Positions 22,358-33,384 of a DNA stretch of 64,000 bases are shown here, one piece after another. The stretch comes from Serpula lacrymans var. lacrymans S7.9 (lineage: Eukaryota > Basidiomycota > Agaricomycetes > Boletales > Serpulaceae): contig NW_006763305.1 in the NCBI RefSeq assembly GCF_000218685.1, positions 535,298-599,297 of the forward strand, written 5' to 3'. The notes under the pieces were generated by a model. The model was not told where the DNA came from. It searched no databases and saw only the letters and a list, made by a program, of their open reading frames with translations. Each line of letters starts with the position of its first letter. Position 1 is the first letter of the stretch. The position numbers and the translations under genes were made by a program.

Positions 22358-22796
22358 ATAAGTGGGAAGATGCTATTCAAAAGGAGTTAACAAGGCTACA
22401 TAAGGCTAGAATGTAAACATACATTGAGAAACCAAAAGGCATTAACATTATTGGCAGTTGATGGGTCTTCAAAGTCAAGAAGACTGTGTTTGGAACTGTT
22501 GACAAATACAAAGCAAGATTAGTTGCTCAAGATTTTAGCCAAGTTGAAGGAATCAACTACTTCAACACATACACCCCAGTCGTGAAGATGGCCTCACTCC
22601 ACATCATCTTGGCTATGGCTGCCCAAAATAAGTGGGAACTCCATCAGATGCATGTAAAGAGTGCTTATCTAAATGAGGAGTTAGAAGAAAATGAAGTAAT
22701 ATACATGCAACACCCCCTTGGATACACTCCCCCAAGGAAAGAATCCTAGGTGCTACAGCTCAATAAGACTTTGTATGGTTTGAAACAAGCTGGTAG

Positions 22797-23211
22797 TGTT
22801 ACAATTGATGTACCAGTACACTTCACCTTTTTCGTACTTTTACTTTTATTTCTCCAAGTCACATGACCAGTTATGTGACCATTTACTTCGCTTTACATTT
22901 TCGACTTTTTCATAGTCACATGACCAGTCATGTGACACAACACCTGACCAATGTCTAGACTCATCATGTGACCGGTCACATGCTAAACATCGGACTTTAA
23001 ACTTTATTTATAACTGTACAGTACCTCATGTATTTTAGTATATATACAGGAGCAATACATGGGGAAGGACTCAGCGAGTCCTTCTGTTGTCTACCAACAA
23101 CTAACTTGTTCCTACCAAATGGGTAACTACTCCCACCTCTTCCTCTTCTTTTGAGTGCTGTTTTCATTGTGCTCCAGTGCCCCAAGACTGTGTCTTGTTG
23201 GTGTTGTCACA
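22797..23211 (+). repeat. Solo LTR, family A
   Basis: A 415-bp LTR from TGTTACAATTGATG to GTTGTCACA, flanked by GGTAG on the left and GATAG on the right, a 5-bp target duplication with one change. It sits inside the RT motif YGLKQAG|R of the decayed Copia. Internal signals include a TATA-like tatatatac and paired TCACATGACC/GGTCACATG boxes. Confidence 0.85.
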
Positions 23212-24044
23212 GATAGATGCTGGTAGAAAATGCTGTGTAATGGCCTAATGGGAATAGGCCTCAAACAATTAGAGACAAACAAAATGCAGTCTTCTATAGA
23301 TGGGAACATAACACACCCACCATCATAGCTGTTCATGTTGATGGTATAACTCTTGTCACACCATCCACAGCCTCAATGACCCATTTGAAGGCTGACCTTG
23401 GCTCCCTCTTTAAAGTGAACAATTGGGGCAACTTACACTAGATGTTAGGGATTGAAATAAAGTGGGATTAAGATGCTCACACCATCAGCTTATCCCAGCA
23501 AATATACAGTACATCAACTCCATCATTGCTTGATTCAACCTAGAGGAGGGGAAAACATTAGCTATAACTATAATCACAAACATGTACTTAAGCAAAGATT
23601 AAGAACCAAAAACCCCAGAAGAATACACAGAGATGAGGGATATACCATGTCACGAAGCAGTCAGCTCACTTATGTATGCTGCAATTGGGACACAATCTGA
23701 TATTACTCTGTTGCAATTACTTCCTGATAGGTCTCAAAAAACCCTGGTAGGGCCCATTGGGAGGTCATAAAGTAGATAATCCAATACCTAAAGGAGACCC
23801 ATGGGCTCTGTAACAACCAAGAGTTTGTATACTCTGGCGCACAACTCAGACAAGCTAAAGTGAAGTGAGTGAGAGTGGTTACCCCTTTAGATGGGACCAA
23901 GTTTGTTGTGGGTAAACAACAGGAGGACTTGCTGAGGAGTCTCCTTGATCTATTGGGGTATTTATACTACTACAGACTATTTGTATATGTGTATTATACA
24001 GCTTGATAAAGGCAGTGGTTGATGATGTCATTGGACGCAGCCTG

Positions 24045-24230
24045 TTGGAATTGTCAAGGTCAAAGCCTGGGCCTTGTTAGACAACATTGTGCAATTGAGT
24101 GTTGATATCCAAGGGCTGGTAGCTCAGTTGGTTAGAGCACCGCTATATATAGGCAGGAGGTCCTGGGTTCAATCACCAGCTGGTCCAATTTGCTTTTCTG
24201 TACTCTCTGAGTCCACTGTGGATTATTACA
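24045..24230 (+). mobile_element. tRNA-bearing (SINE-like) insert in LTR B
   Basis: 186 bases absent from the other family B LTRs, bounded by CAGCCTG on both sides (24038-24044 and 24231-24237), a likely 7-bp target duplication. The insert carries a whole tRNA-like sequence with 68 bases before it and 43 after it. The poly-A or simple-repeat tail expected of a SINE is not evident. Confidence 0.55.
24113..24187 (+). tRNA. Degenerate tRNA-like sequence (probably non-functional)
   Basis: The sequence folds as a tRNA. The acceptor is GGGCTGG with CTGGTCC (seven pairs, three of them G-U). The D arm is GCTC/GAGC around a loop containing GG. The T arm is CTGGG TTCAATC ACCAG with one mismatch, and the discriminator base is A. 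The A box TAGCTCAGTTGG is perfect; the B box GGTTCAATC is weak. The anticodon arm (around ccgctatatataggcagg) is one base too long and poorly paired. ATA or TAT are possible anticodons, but I make no assignment. Confidence 0.45.
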
Positions 24231-24926
24231 CAGCCTGTGTGACCAGCTCCACTGCATAAAAGGCTTATAGCTAAGAATAAAGAAAAGCAGTGCAGCGCAA
24301 GAAAGTGGAGTTTGAATAAAATGGAAAGTGTCGCATGGCATAATGTGTGAAAACTATAAATAAAAAAAGTTAAAGTGGAGAATGAAATTTGAAGGTCCAA
24401 AAATTGTGTAATGTAACAGGCTCTGGCTAACATATGGACCTGAGCAAACCAACCTTATAGACTATAGTGGCGCTGATGGCAGCATAAACAAGAATTGTGG
24501 GGTGATCTCAGGTTATACTGTGATGCTGAATGGAGGGTCAGTATCTTGGTACTTCAAATAGCAGGAGCTTGTGGCCTTATCAACCACAGAAGCCAAGTAC
24601 ATTGCTGCAATGCATGCAATAAAAGAAATCCTGTGGGCAAAGATATTCGTCAACAAAGTATTTATAAGTGGCTCACCTGCTGTTACGAACCTCCATGTGA
24701 CCCGTGCCTGCATCAGGTTCTTGCGCTTTCCAGCTGATGATAAGCGTGTATGGCGCCATTTTGGGGAAGAGAAGTTGGTCTTCCACTAGCTGTCAGGGAT
24801 TCTAGAGGTAATATGGGAGCTAGCTCATGCAAGGCATTACTGGGTATAATGAGGTAGATTCATGATGCAGAACTATGCTACATACATGCAGTATATATAC
24901 TGTTAGTCTACTTCAGGGGAGGCTTG

Positions 24927-25337
24927 TGTTACGATAAACACAATTTCGGACCTTTCCTTTATTTTCATTTCGCCGCTTTAACCTTGTACTTTAGCACATG
25001 GTGCCACGCGGCACTTCCCCTTTTGTCCAAACCCCTCTTTCTTGCGCCGTGTTGCCTTTCTTCTTATTTTAGACACAACTCTCTCACACAGTGGAGCTGG
25101 CCATGCGGGCTAGGCCCCATGGTATCATCAGCCACTGTTTCTATCAACTGTATAGTACACAAGTACAAACAACCCTGTAGTAGTATATATACCCCAATAG
25201 ATCCAGGAGACTCCTCAGCGAGTCCTCCTGTTGTTAACCAACAAACTCTCTGCAGCCTAAGGGGTAACCACTCCCTCATCATCTTCCTTATAGTGTGTTT
25301 CTGTGTGTGCCAGAGTAACTAACTCTTGGTTGTTACA
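24927..25337 (+). repeat. Solo LTR, family B
   Basis: A 411-bp LTR from TGTTACGATAAACACAA to GGTTGTTACA with a perfect 5-bp target duplication GCTTG (24922-24926 and 25338-25342). It contains the box ggagactcctcagcgagtcc, shared in form with LTR A, so families A and B are related. Confidence 0.9.
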
Positions 25338-25342
25338 GCTTG

Positions 25343-26420
25343 TAGATAAGTTTAACAGGAAATGGGTAAATACAAAAGAGGTAACATAATGGGCCAATAT
25401 AGTCATATGATGAGCTATAAGGAGAATCCTAGGAGAAATAGCTAAAGATAGGTCAATGGGTGGTCATATGATCTAAGAAAAATATTGATAGGAGAATCCT
25501 TGGAGAATAGCTAAAGATAGCTGATAAGACGATAGTGTCCAATGGGATAGAAGATCTAAAGATAGAATGTCTGTATAGCAATGCAAGATAAGATAATAGG
25601 AAGGTAAAAGATAAGAAAAGATAAGATGAAAGAAATGAAATAAAAGGTGTAGATGAAATTGTAACACCTGCGACCACATCCTATTGCAATAACCAGTCGA
25701 TTATAGCCCTATCCAAGGACAGCCAGCATCATGCACAGACAAAAACATTTATATATGCTTGCAATTTATACACTATACAGTCAAAGAAGGAAAGATCAAG
25801 CTTTTATGAATTTCCATAACCTCTTATTTCCTTCACATTTCCTTTCTACTTATTGGACTACATTTCCTTATCCAATGATTATCCCCTATCACTGTCATAT
25901 CCTCCCCCACTATCTTCTCATCTTATCTCTTATCTTCCAAACCTTGTACTATTATCTTATCTTTCCTCTTTCTTTCTTGGACAACACAGCCTTAGCCCCA
26001 TACCCCATGACAGATGGTTCTTCCAAGGATACTTCTTATAGTTATATTATGGACATATATTCTTGATCTATTATTACTATTTCCCCTAGGATACTTCTTT
26101 TGGACTACAACCCTTGCCCTAGACCCTGGAGGTCTTTATGCTATTGGCTCCTACTTATAAACCCAGCTTAGAGAGGAGCTTAGATTCACCACCTACTTAG
26201 TATATAAACCCCTGTATAACAGTAGGATAGGACAAGTTGAATCTACTCTATATTTTCTTGCTACCATCATGAAGGGAGTGCTCAGCCCTATTATCTAAGC
26301 AGCTACATCTTTGACCCTGACAACAATCCTCAGTCGTGGGGAAGGATCTTCTATCTATAATCCCTGGGAATAATAGAAGACAGGAACTGATGGTGGCAAT
26401 ACCAATGAGAGTCAAATTAC
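25343..26420. other. AT-rich transposon debris
   Basis: No intact coding domain. It contains repeated gctaaagatag phrases (25440-25560), TGTAACACCTGCGACC at 25660 that looks like the start of another LTR, and a TATA-like tatataaacccctg at about 26203. Boundaries and target duplications could not be established. Confidence 0.35.
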
Positions 26421-26517
26421 GATCATGTTAAAGCCTTGATTGTAACAAAAGCACTGCCATTGTTGAAGGCAAAGTATCTTGCACAAGAGCTTGGCCTCCA
26501 TGCAGCTTAAGGGGGAG

Positions 26518-26806
26518 TGTTGGATGTAGAGGATCAACATAAAGGATAGAGGATTGAAGCAAGCAGCCACAAAGCACCTAGAAAGGAAGGCATATAAGTT
26601 GAGATGGCCTGTGCATTAATATATCCCATTAGTAATATTTCTGGTTCTGTCTTACTTATAAAATGGCCCGGTTGCCATGTAGCACCTCACACTCATCTAT
26701 GAGTTCTAAGATAAAACCATTATATTTCCCCCCTTCAAATACCTAACTGATTATTAGTATAGCTTTTATCTTATCTAGATTGGATCCAATTGATTTCAGT
26801 CCAACA
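26518..26806 (+). repeat. LTR, family C (3' LTR)
   Basis: 289 bases from TGTTGGATGTAGAGG to CAGTCCAACA with matching inverted ends (TGTTGGA/TCCAACA). It is preceded directly by the polypurine tract AAGGGGGAG and by Copia RNase H C-terminal codons, so it is a 3' LTR. It is homologous to 14450-14850. Confidence 0.8.
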
Positions 26807-26869
26807 TTTATGCAATTAAAACATGTGAAACTTTAGGTATACCTTTGATGCACTGTAATACCTGAAAAC

Positions 26870-27670
26870 CCCTACTTCACTGCTAGTCTTAAAAGCATAT
26901 ATCTTTGAAGCAGAGGTAGTAGGACTGACACTAGCCCTTACTAACAGAACAGGATAAATTATTCCCAGCCTCTATCCTATCTGACAACCAGGCAGTAATC
27001 ACTGCCAGCTCAGAAAATGGTGGATGACCTGATCACCATATTCTTGATCACTATAATAGACAAATCTGCATGCTCACAAAACGGTGGAACAGAACATTTA
27101 ACCTCTCTGTGTGATAGATAGCAGGTCATAAGGGGGTTATAGGTGATAAAGAGGCTGACACCACAGCCAAAGTTTCTGCAACCAGCCACAGCAGTTCCTC
27201 CCAACCCAGCTATCTACCTAGCTACCTGTACAGACCACTACCTATCAGCTACTCTGCAATGAAACAACACCACATCAAGGAATCAGTAATCAAGGGGAAG
27301 ACAATGTGGCAATCATCCCCTAGGGCCCCATATCTGGCTCTTATAGACCCCTCTCTCCCATCAAGCACATATTTAAAGCTAACAGCTGCACTGCCAAAGC
27401 GACAAGCTAGTATTTTAATCTACTAGCTATGCACATTACATGAAACACTTACACTGTATACATGTTGCTGACTCCCTTCTTTGCAGACACTGTCCAACCA
27501 CCAAGGAATCAGTACTGCACTTTGTTCTGGACTATCTGGCATACTCAATTCAACAGAATGACTGTGGCTGATCACCATGCTAGGAAGGGGCACGCAATTG
27601 CTGAAGTTCCTCCTGAACCACAAGAAAGCAATCCCACACTTGATATTTGTTGATGCTACCAAAAGACTAT
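26870..27670 (+). mobile_element. Non-LTR retrotransposon (LINE, Tad-like) RNase H fragment, decayed
   Basis: Plus-strand frames with stops show a LINE RNase H and tail: FEAEVVGLTLALTNRTG, SDNQAVITASS, then IAGHKGVIGDKEADTTAK. These are followed by SAMKQHHIKESVIKGKTMWQ, DPSLPSSTYLKLTAALPKRQ and a damaged zinc-ribbon-like end. The order fits the C-terminus of fungal LINE polyproteins. Nothing upstream of the RNase H is kept. Confidence 0.7.
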
Positions 27671-29506
27671 AATGTACAACTGGTAAAACATAGTAACATT
27701 ACATTACACCTGGCTGATGAAGACCGCAACTCTGCTACTCACCACACCCAATATGGTTTCTCAGGATTCACTGGGTGGCACACATTGTTGATGATGAGAA
27801 CTGTTGTTAGAAAACTACACACAAAACAAACTAACACACAGTCTTTCCAGATTCCACAGAACTTGTTTATGGGCTTTACCTCCTAGAACAGTGGGTGCTC
27901 TAGTTGTTTGTGTGGTGGTATGTATAATGATCTTTCAAAGTCAAACCCAGAGATGTATGGGTGTGGGTTTTGAGGAGGAGAGATAGTTGAACTATAGAAG
28001 GTAGGGGCTTTTATAATGAGTATAGACGAGCACTACCTTGCTAATTGTAGCACAAGGTAAGTTTGAGAATGAAAAGATGACGAGGTGACGAGGTTCCCAG
28101 CGATAGCAGGCTCCTGACGCACAAACTGTAGTACTCAGAAGGACTCTAATCGAAAGGGATGACAATGACTTTCAAAAGTGATGAGTGATGATGATAGTAG
28201 TTAACAGTGGTAGCAGCGGGAAGTGTTGTGACCACACTGGATCACAAGTAGCAGAGTAGTGAACTTGAGATTTAGAGAAGAAGTCTGGATTGGAGTTTTT
28301 GTTTTTTTACAAGGTAAAATACAGGGGTTTATATAGTAAAAGAAAGATAGGTTATGCACAGTATAGCTGTGCAAAAAGAATGAGAAGGAACATGAAGGAA
28401 AGAATGTATGCGGACAAATTCTGCATAGGTAGTACAGGATAAGATTGTCAAAATAAGGAAAAGAAAGGGATAGAACAATAAATGTTGTGTAGGTAATGTC
28501 ACAGCCACAAAATTAAGTCCAATAGCAGAAAAAGAGCAAGATAATCATGATGTTATGGGAAGATGCAGTAAAAAAAGGGCAAGGCAAAACAATATCAGTA
28601 TTAACACAATTCCTTTATTGTCAGTCAGGCATTCTAAAAAGATATATGCCCATAAAAATGATTAAAAAATCAAAAATAATTGCACTGCAAATAAATGTTC
28701 TGCTGAAAAAAAAAGGAACTGGAGCCACTGGTCCACCACCTAGTCCAAATCCAATGGTTCCATGGCTTTACCAATGGTCTGGTTGTAGTGGACCACCTGG
28801 TCAAACGAGGGAGGGAGAGGGGTAGTTCCAAATTGGAACAAGTGAGTCTCAGGCAGCGTGTGGTAACCATAGCTATAGCAAAGATTATGGACAAAAGATA
28901 GATGTACCAAAAAAGTGGGACAGCAATGTACATGGGCAATGCAAAAGGATGGACCTTTTCTCACTCAAAAACTACCCACCTGCATTCCAACCAGGTGGGA
29001 CAAGTGACCAATGACTTAATGGCAGATCAATGTTGATGAGTCTGTAGCCCAATTTGGACTGGCCTCCAGGGCTTTGCTGGAATTAGTAGTGGCACATGGT
29101 GGTTGACAGATTGGCAATGCAAGCAGATGGAAAGCGGTGACATTAGGTGTGGAGGAGGCACAAGGAGAACAAGTAGGAGGAGTGAGGAGGTGACAAAAAA
29201 GTGGATTAAAATAGGGATCCAGGAATGGCCATCTAGTGAGAAGAAAAAAGACAGTAAAGGGCCTATAGTGGGGCTAAGTAAGGAAAGGAGAGTAAGGGGA
29301 ACAATGAAAACAAGGGCACAATGTGTAGCCAGTAGCAACACAAAACTTTGCTAAAATACTAAAAATACCAAATAGAAAGCAAAGGTGGGTGTGACTTAAT
29401 TGCCTAATAGAGGTGGGTACTGATTAGCCTCAAGTTTAAAAAATAATCATGTTAATTACTATTCCATGTGGCACAAAGGCAAGTCTTTTGAATATTTGCT
29501 TCATTA
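27671..29506. other. AT-rich region without supported genes
   Basis: No family is recognisable on either strand. Minus-strand sequence around 28000-28510 has a TATA-like tatataaacccctgta and a leader-like pyrimidine-rich stretch, compatible with an LTR fragment, but no ends were found. Short frames at 28670-29341 are hydrophobic or low-complexity and unconvincing. Confidence 0.3.
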
Positions 29507-31720
29507 TTAACACCTGTCCATGCTACCAATCAACTTGGTGCATAACACCGCAAACAAGAGAGATGACTGGCCATCTTCATACTTCAAGTTGATATCCACA
29601 CTATTTCTCTTCAGCAGGAGTTCAACAACTTCATTATGTTCATAGCAAGCTGGGATCATGAGGGAAGTGTTACATTGTTGGATTTGAAAGTTGTCAGGCT
29701 TTGCCAAAAGTTTCACAGCTTCTGCATATCCATTTAATGACCTCTATATGTGTGTTTTGAGTTGCAAACATGAATAATATCCTACTAAACTTGTTTTTTA
29801 AGTCAATACCCACATCATGCCTTGCCAATAACAACTTAATAATTTATATGTGCCCTTTTGCAGCTGCTAGCATGAGAAGTGTCATACCCCATTTTATGCT
29901 TAAGTCAATATTCACAATCTCTTGCCAACCCACAGTATTGTTATTGCCTGATTAATGAACGACAGTTTGCACCAGGCCAAAAATTGTGCATAAATATAGA
30001 GTGGAACCACCGTTATACTTGAAAGAGTCATTACTCAAGTATTTCAGAGCTACATCAACTTTTTCCTTGCAATGGAAAAAGTTAAGTATCATGACTCCGT
30101 TCATCTCCTCAAAAGGTCCACATGCATGATACCCCCAATTTTGTGCAGCATAGTGAATAAAATTCACCCACCAGTTGTTAGTGTGTATACTTGTTGGTAG
30201 AGAGGCTAAAATGACTTTTAGGCAGATGATACTAAGCTCCACATGGAGGTTTGGTAGCCATTCTTTGTGACCAACAAAGTATTCCTGCATGCTGTAATCT
30301 TGTATGAGTAATAAGTTAGTACAGCTTGTATATGAATTGAGAGCCATATTGCTTACAAAAAAAAGCAAAACACAAATTGTTGAGGATCAACCTCCACTAA
30401 ACAACACATACATCTAATATAATAGCTTCATCCATGTTGTTGTCACTAATTTCAAGTCCTCTGATTAATATAGCTAGAGTATATTGAAACTCCTTGATGC
30501 TCAATGATTGGAGAGCATAAATGACCAGCATGATGGCATTGAAAGCAACTTTTTAAAGACCCTTCTCTAGTCCACAGATCTGGTCCAGTGTTTCTCTGAG
30601 GGCACTATCTACACCCTTTGGTAGGTTCTGGCAGACAATTCAAACATCTCTATGAGTAAGTTTGAGTGCCAGCAACCCCATAAACGGACAACAGAAACCT
30701 TGTATGTCAATTAGATTAGGTCATTCAACAGATCACATTCACAAAACACTTACACCCCTCCCGTGTATGCTATAACATATTGATTGATTTCTTCTCTCAA
30801 AGTGGTGTTTTCAGTATTATTATGTATAATAGTATCCCTAGAAGAATACGATTAAATGTACTTGCACATGTCATTGCTGTGCACATGAATATCCATGTGG
30901 TGGACGTCACAAAGGGCTCTGCTAATTGATTCTATATTGTGTGAAGTTACTAGTAGATTGCCCAGAGATTGAAGCCTGTGAAGCAGCTTAAGCTGACCAC
31001 TGTCATTGTCTGATGTCTTGTCCAAAACATCAACAATGACATAAACTTGAGAAAATATTTTTATATTAGATATCAGTGTACTGTGAGTGTTGTGTAGAAT
31101 TGAGCTGAGATTTTGCTTTTGGTGAGATTGATATTGGCTTTTGACACATTAAAAGGCGGATGAAAAAACTTGAAATAGTTGTTTCAACAGGTTTGCAATC
31201 AGATTGGAAACTGTTTATGCTGCTTGTTCCTTGTACTTGCAATATATCTATTAGGCATAAAACATTTTCAATGTGGATTTTTGATGTTCATCAAAGTACT
31301 TATGCAATGACTGTTTTACTTCCACCAGCCTCCAGACTCAGAATCAACAATGTGAATGCGTATTAAAATACAAATAGTATACTTACAAATCCCAGGGCAC
31401 CATAGTGTTTTAACTTTTCCAGTTAGCTAGTTTTGGAATTTTTTGTTGTTCAGTATCCACTCTCTAGTTGCCTCTCACCTGATATTGTGGATGTCACTCT
31501 GTGCCCGACAGAAATTGAGAGAAAATAGCCAGCAAATGCTTGCCTTTCTGAATCTGTGTACAAAGTATGTGAGATTTGAAAGAAGCAGGAATTGGTACAC
31601 ATACTGGAAGACTGGTTGAAATATTGGTTAATTGTTGTATGATCACCTTGGAAATGATTGTTGAGTTGGGTGCCTTGAACATCATTAAATGTGCTATGGC
31701 TAGCATCTAAATATCAAAAA
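29507..31720 (-). pseudogene. Decayed NACHT-ankyrin (fungal NLR/STAND) gene
   Basis: Minus-strand pieces occur in the order of an agaricomycete NACHT-ankyrin protein. The N-terminal region is STFNDVQGTQLNNHFQGD (about 31690). A damaged Walker A is AGGSKTVIA (about 31330). Walker B and beyond read VYVIVDVLDKTSDNDSGQ, then LLVTSHNIESISRAL (31050-30910). The NACHT-associated region is LPKGVDSALRETLDQICGL (about 30600), followed by a winged-helix-like part with QDYSMQEYFVGH and YAAQNWGYHACG (30320-30110). Ankyrin repeats are GMTLLMLAAAKGHI, IIKLLLARHDVGIDLKNK and NEVVELLLKRNSVDINLKYE (29900-29570). Stops and frame changes between all pieces show it is dead. STAND proteins of this kind act in non-self recognition and programmed cell death in fungi. 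Confidence 0.75.
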
Positions 31721-31918
31721 TTGGGCTGAGCAAGTGAATCCTTGACTTTGACATTAACACCAAGATCTAAATCTGACATTGAGAATACAACCAAAAAGGA
31801 TTTCTAGCAGGACTGTATAGCTCAAAATTTCTGTGATGGGCAAGATGTGTGTTCAAAAATCAGTACTGCATCAGTGCCAGCATATTGCTTTGTTTGGTCA
31901 GTACCCATAAAGTAAGGC

Positions 31919-31983
31919 AAAATAAATATTGAGACCCGTAGGTCTACCACTCCGGAAAAGCGTGTCATCCTTGTGCAGGGGCC

Positions 31984-32014
<31 letters not shown>

Positions 32015-32038
32015 TACGTATGTCACCCCGAAGGGGAC
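31919..32038 (-). ncRNA. U6 spliceosomal snRNA
   Basis: The minus strand carries the near-universal U6 core ATACAGAGAAGATTAGCATG, followed by GCCCCTGCACAAGGATGACA and CGC. It includes the ACAGAGA box and the AGC triad used in catalysis, and the U4-pairing region. The 5' stem-loop reads GTCCCC TTCG GGG. The 3' part runs to TTTATTTT, a pol III terminator, at 31922-31919. The core is unchanged, so the gene may be functional. The 5' end at 32038 is inferred from the stem-loop. Confidence 0.9.
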
Positions 32039-32266
32039 ATTACTCTTTAGTAGGGGGATGGGGCGACGAGGAGAATTTTGGATTTTGTTTGCTCGACGGG
32101 TAGGTGGCGGCGCAGCCGCGACAGTCCAGTGGCGATTTTTATTTGCGGCGGTTTGGACAAGCTGATCGGAGAGTGAATACACTATACTTCGTCCCGATCC
32201 CTGAGTCAGCTTCAAGTCCCACTCTTTGCACCTGCCAATACCACACTCTATTGTCGTTCTAGCAAC

Positions 32267-33384
32267 ATGGGTAATGATGGTGGAAGTATTCCAGACCGAC
32301 GGGATCTTGTCAGAAACAAGCCCAAGGCAGAGCAGGCAGATAAAGCAAACCAAACGAGAGCTAGGTGGTTTTTCTGTGCTTTATCTAAGGTACGTTTTCC
32401 CTCGACAGCACAATGAACCAATATTGAACCGTCTGCTGTAGCGCCCCCTACAAGAGCCGATTGTCTCATGTGCTCTTGGTAAGCTATACAACAAGGACTC
32501 GATAATAGAATACCTACTAGACAGGTCGGCATATGGCGATGGCGAGGAAATATGCGGACACATCCGATCGCTGAAGGTATGTTCAGCTTCTTGAATAGCA
32601 GTGTCATTATCGTAACATGCCATGTTACAGGATGTCAAGACACTGAAACTTACGCCTACGTCCACTCCATCAATGTCGTCCTCAGACGCTTCTTCCTCGC
32701 CTGCGCCTCAATATGTCTGCCCTCTTACATTCAAAGAAATGACAGGAGGACAGCCATTCGTATATGTATTACCCTGCGGATGTGTATTCTCGCAGGCAGG
32801 TCTCAAAACGGTTTCTGGTGCATCACCAAACAATGGCAAAGCTGAGAAAGAGAAAGTGGTTGTAGAAGAGGGGAAGATTAGCAAAGGCAACGGGGATGAA
32901 GAACTTGAATTGTGTCCCCAATGTGGTACCAAATTCTCCAAGTCATCCGACGTCCTCACAATAAATCCATCATCTGATGAGGAAGAACGGATGTGGCTGG
33001 CTATGGAACTTCGACGTGCATCCGAGCCCCCAAAGATTAAATCGAAGAAACGGAAGGCCGCCGATTCTGCACCAGCTACCGAAGGCTCCTCTGCCGGCAC
33101 CAAGAAGAAGAAAGGTTCACCAGACGTACCTTCTCCTTTGCCCGCTCTTAACTCAGCAGCACCTTCAATTACCACGGTTTCACGTTCCTTGGCGAGTAGT
33201 CTAGCAGCTGAAGAGGCAAAGCGGAAGGCTGGCATGAGTGAAGCTGTGAAGTCACTTTATCAAAGCAAAAAGGATGCACGAAAAGAGACATTTATGACTA
33301 TGGGAACCTTCACGCGGGTGAGTCCAGTGGCATGTCTGCAATGGTTATCGTACGCTGACACAAGCCCAAATGCAGTATGCGTAA
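32267..33384 (+). CDS. rtf2: Rtf2-type replication termination / splicing factor
   Basis: Rtf2 family protein with a RING-like fold. Members act at stalled replication forks in fission yeast and affect splicing. Four exons: 32267-32389, 32442-32576, 32631-33317 and 33376-33384; the last adds only Tyr-Ala. Motifs are MGNDGGSIPDRRDLVRNKPK at the start, ARWFFCALSKRPLQEPIVSC, LGKLYNKDSIIEYLLDR, CPLTFKEMTGG, VLPCGCVFSQAGL and ELCPQCGTKFSKSDV-like zinc-ligand pairs. A Lys/Ser-rich linker is followed by the conserved tail SLYQSKKDARKETFMTMG, then TFTRYA. The protein is about 317 residues, usual for fungal Rtf2. Confidence 0.92.

Larger units (their letters stand above)
23809..24418 (-). repeat. Solo LTR, family B, with a 186-bp insert
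   Basis: From TGTAACAACCAAGAG to AATGTAACA on the plus strand, flanked on both sides by a perfect GGCTC target duplication (23804-23808 and 24419-24423). Excision restores the Copia reading from ETHGL to WLTYGPEQTN. The LTR is interrupted at 24045-24230 by a tRNA-bearing insert. Confidence 0.85.
20205..26517 (+). mobile_element. Decayed Ty1/Copia retrotransposon, interrupted by younger LTRs
   Basis: Copia domains appear in order on the plus strand with many stops. GAG-pre-integrase is HRRMGHISPEAAK (about 20210). Integrase is EVHTDLWG, YIVAFTDDKTRETH, KILHSDWGG and HDTPEQNGVAEW (20410-20850). RT begins KWEDAIQKELTRLHKA (22360), then KYKARLVAQDFSQVEGINYF (22505) and TLYGLKQAG (22770); after an LTR it continues with VHVDGITLV, where the second Asp of YVDD is lost (23330). 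RNase H is LTYGPEQTN (24425), ISGYTV and ALSTTEAKYIAAMHA (24571). A final TKALPLLKAKYLAQELGLH (about 26440) precedes the purine tract AAGGGGGAG and LTR C. Removing the inserted LTRs at their target duplications restores continuous RT and RNase H reading. Confidence 0.8.

Noticed and set aside
24113..24187. Functional nuclear tRNA gene
   Set aside because: Anticodon arm too long and badly paired, weak B box, and location inside an insert in a solo LTR; kept only as tRNA-like.
25660..26330. Complete LTR starting TGTAACACCTGCGACC
   Set aside because: Plausible start, but no matching end and no target duplication could be found.
14446..26811. Target duplication for a single family C element (TTCAT / TTTAT)
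   Set aside because: Only four of five bases match, and only if the LTR begins with G instead of the TG seen next to the polypurine tract.
28670..29341. Hydrophobic minus-strand frames and a plus-strand frame
   Set aside because: Low-complexity translations in an AT-rich decayed region; no motif and no neighbouring support.
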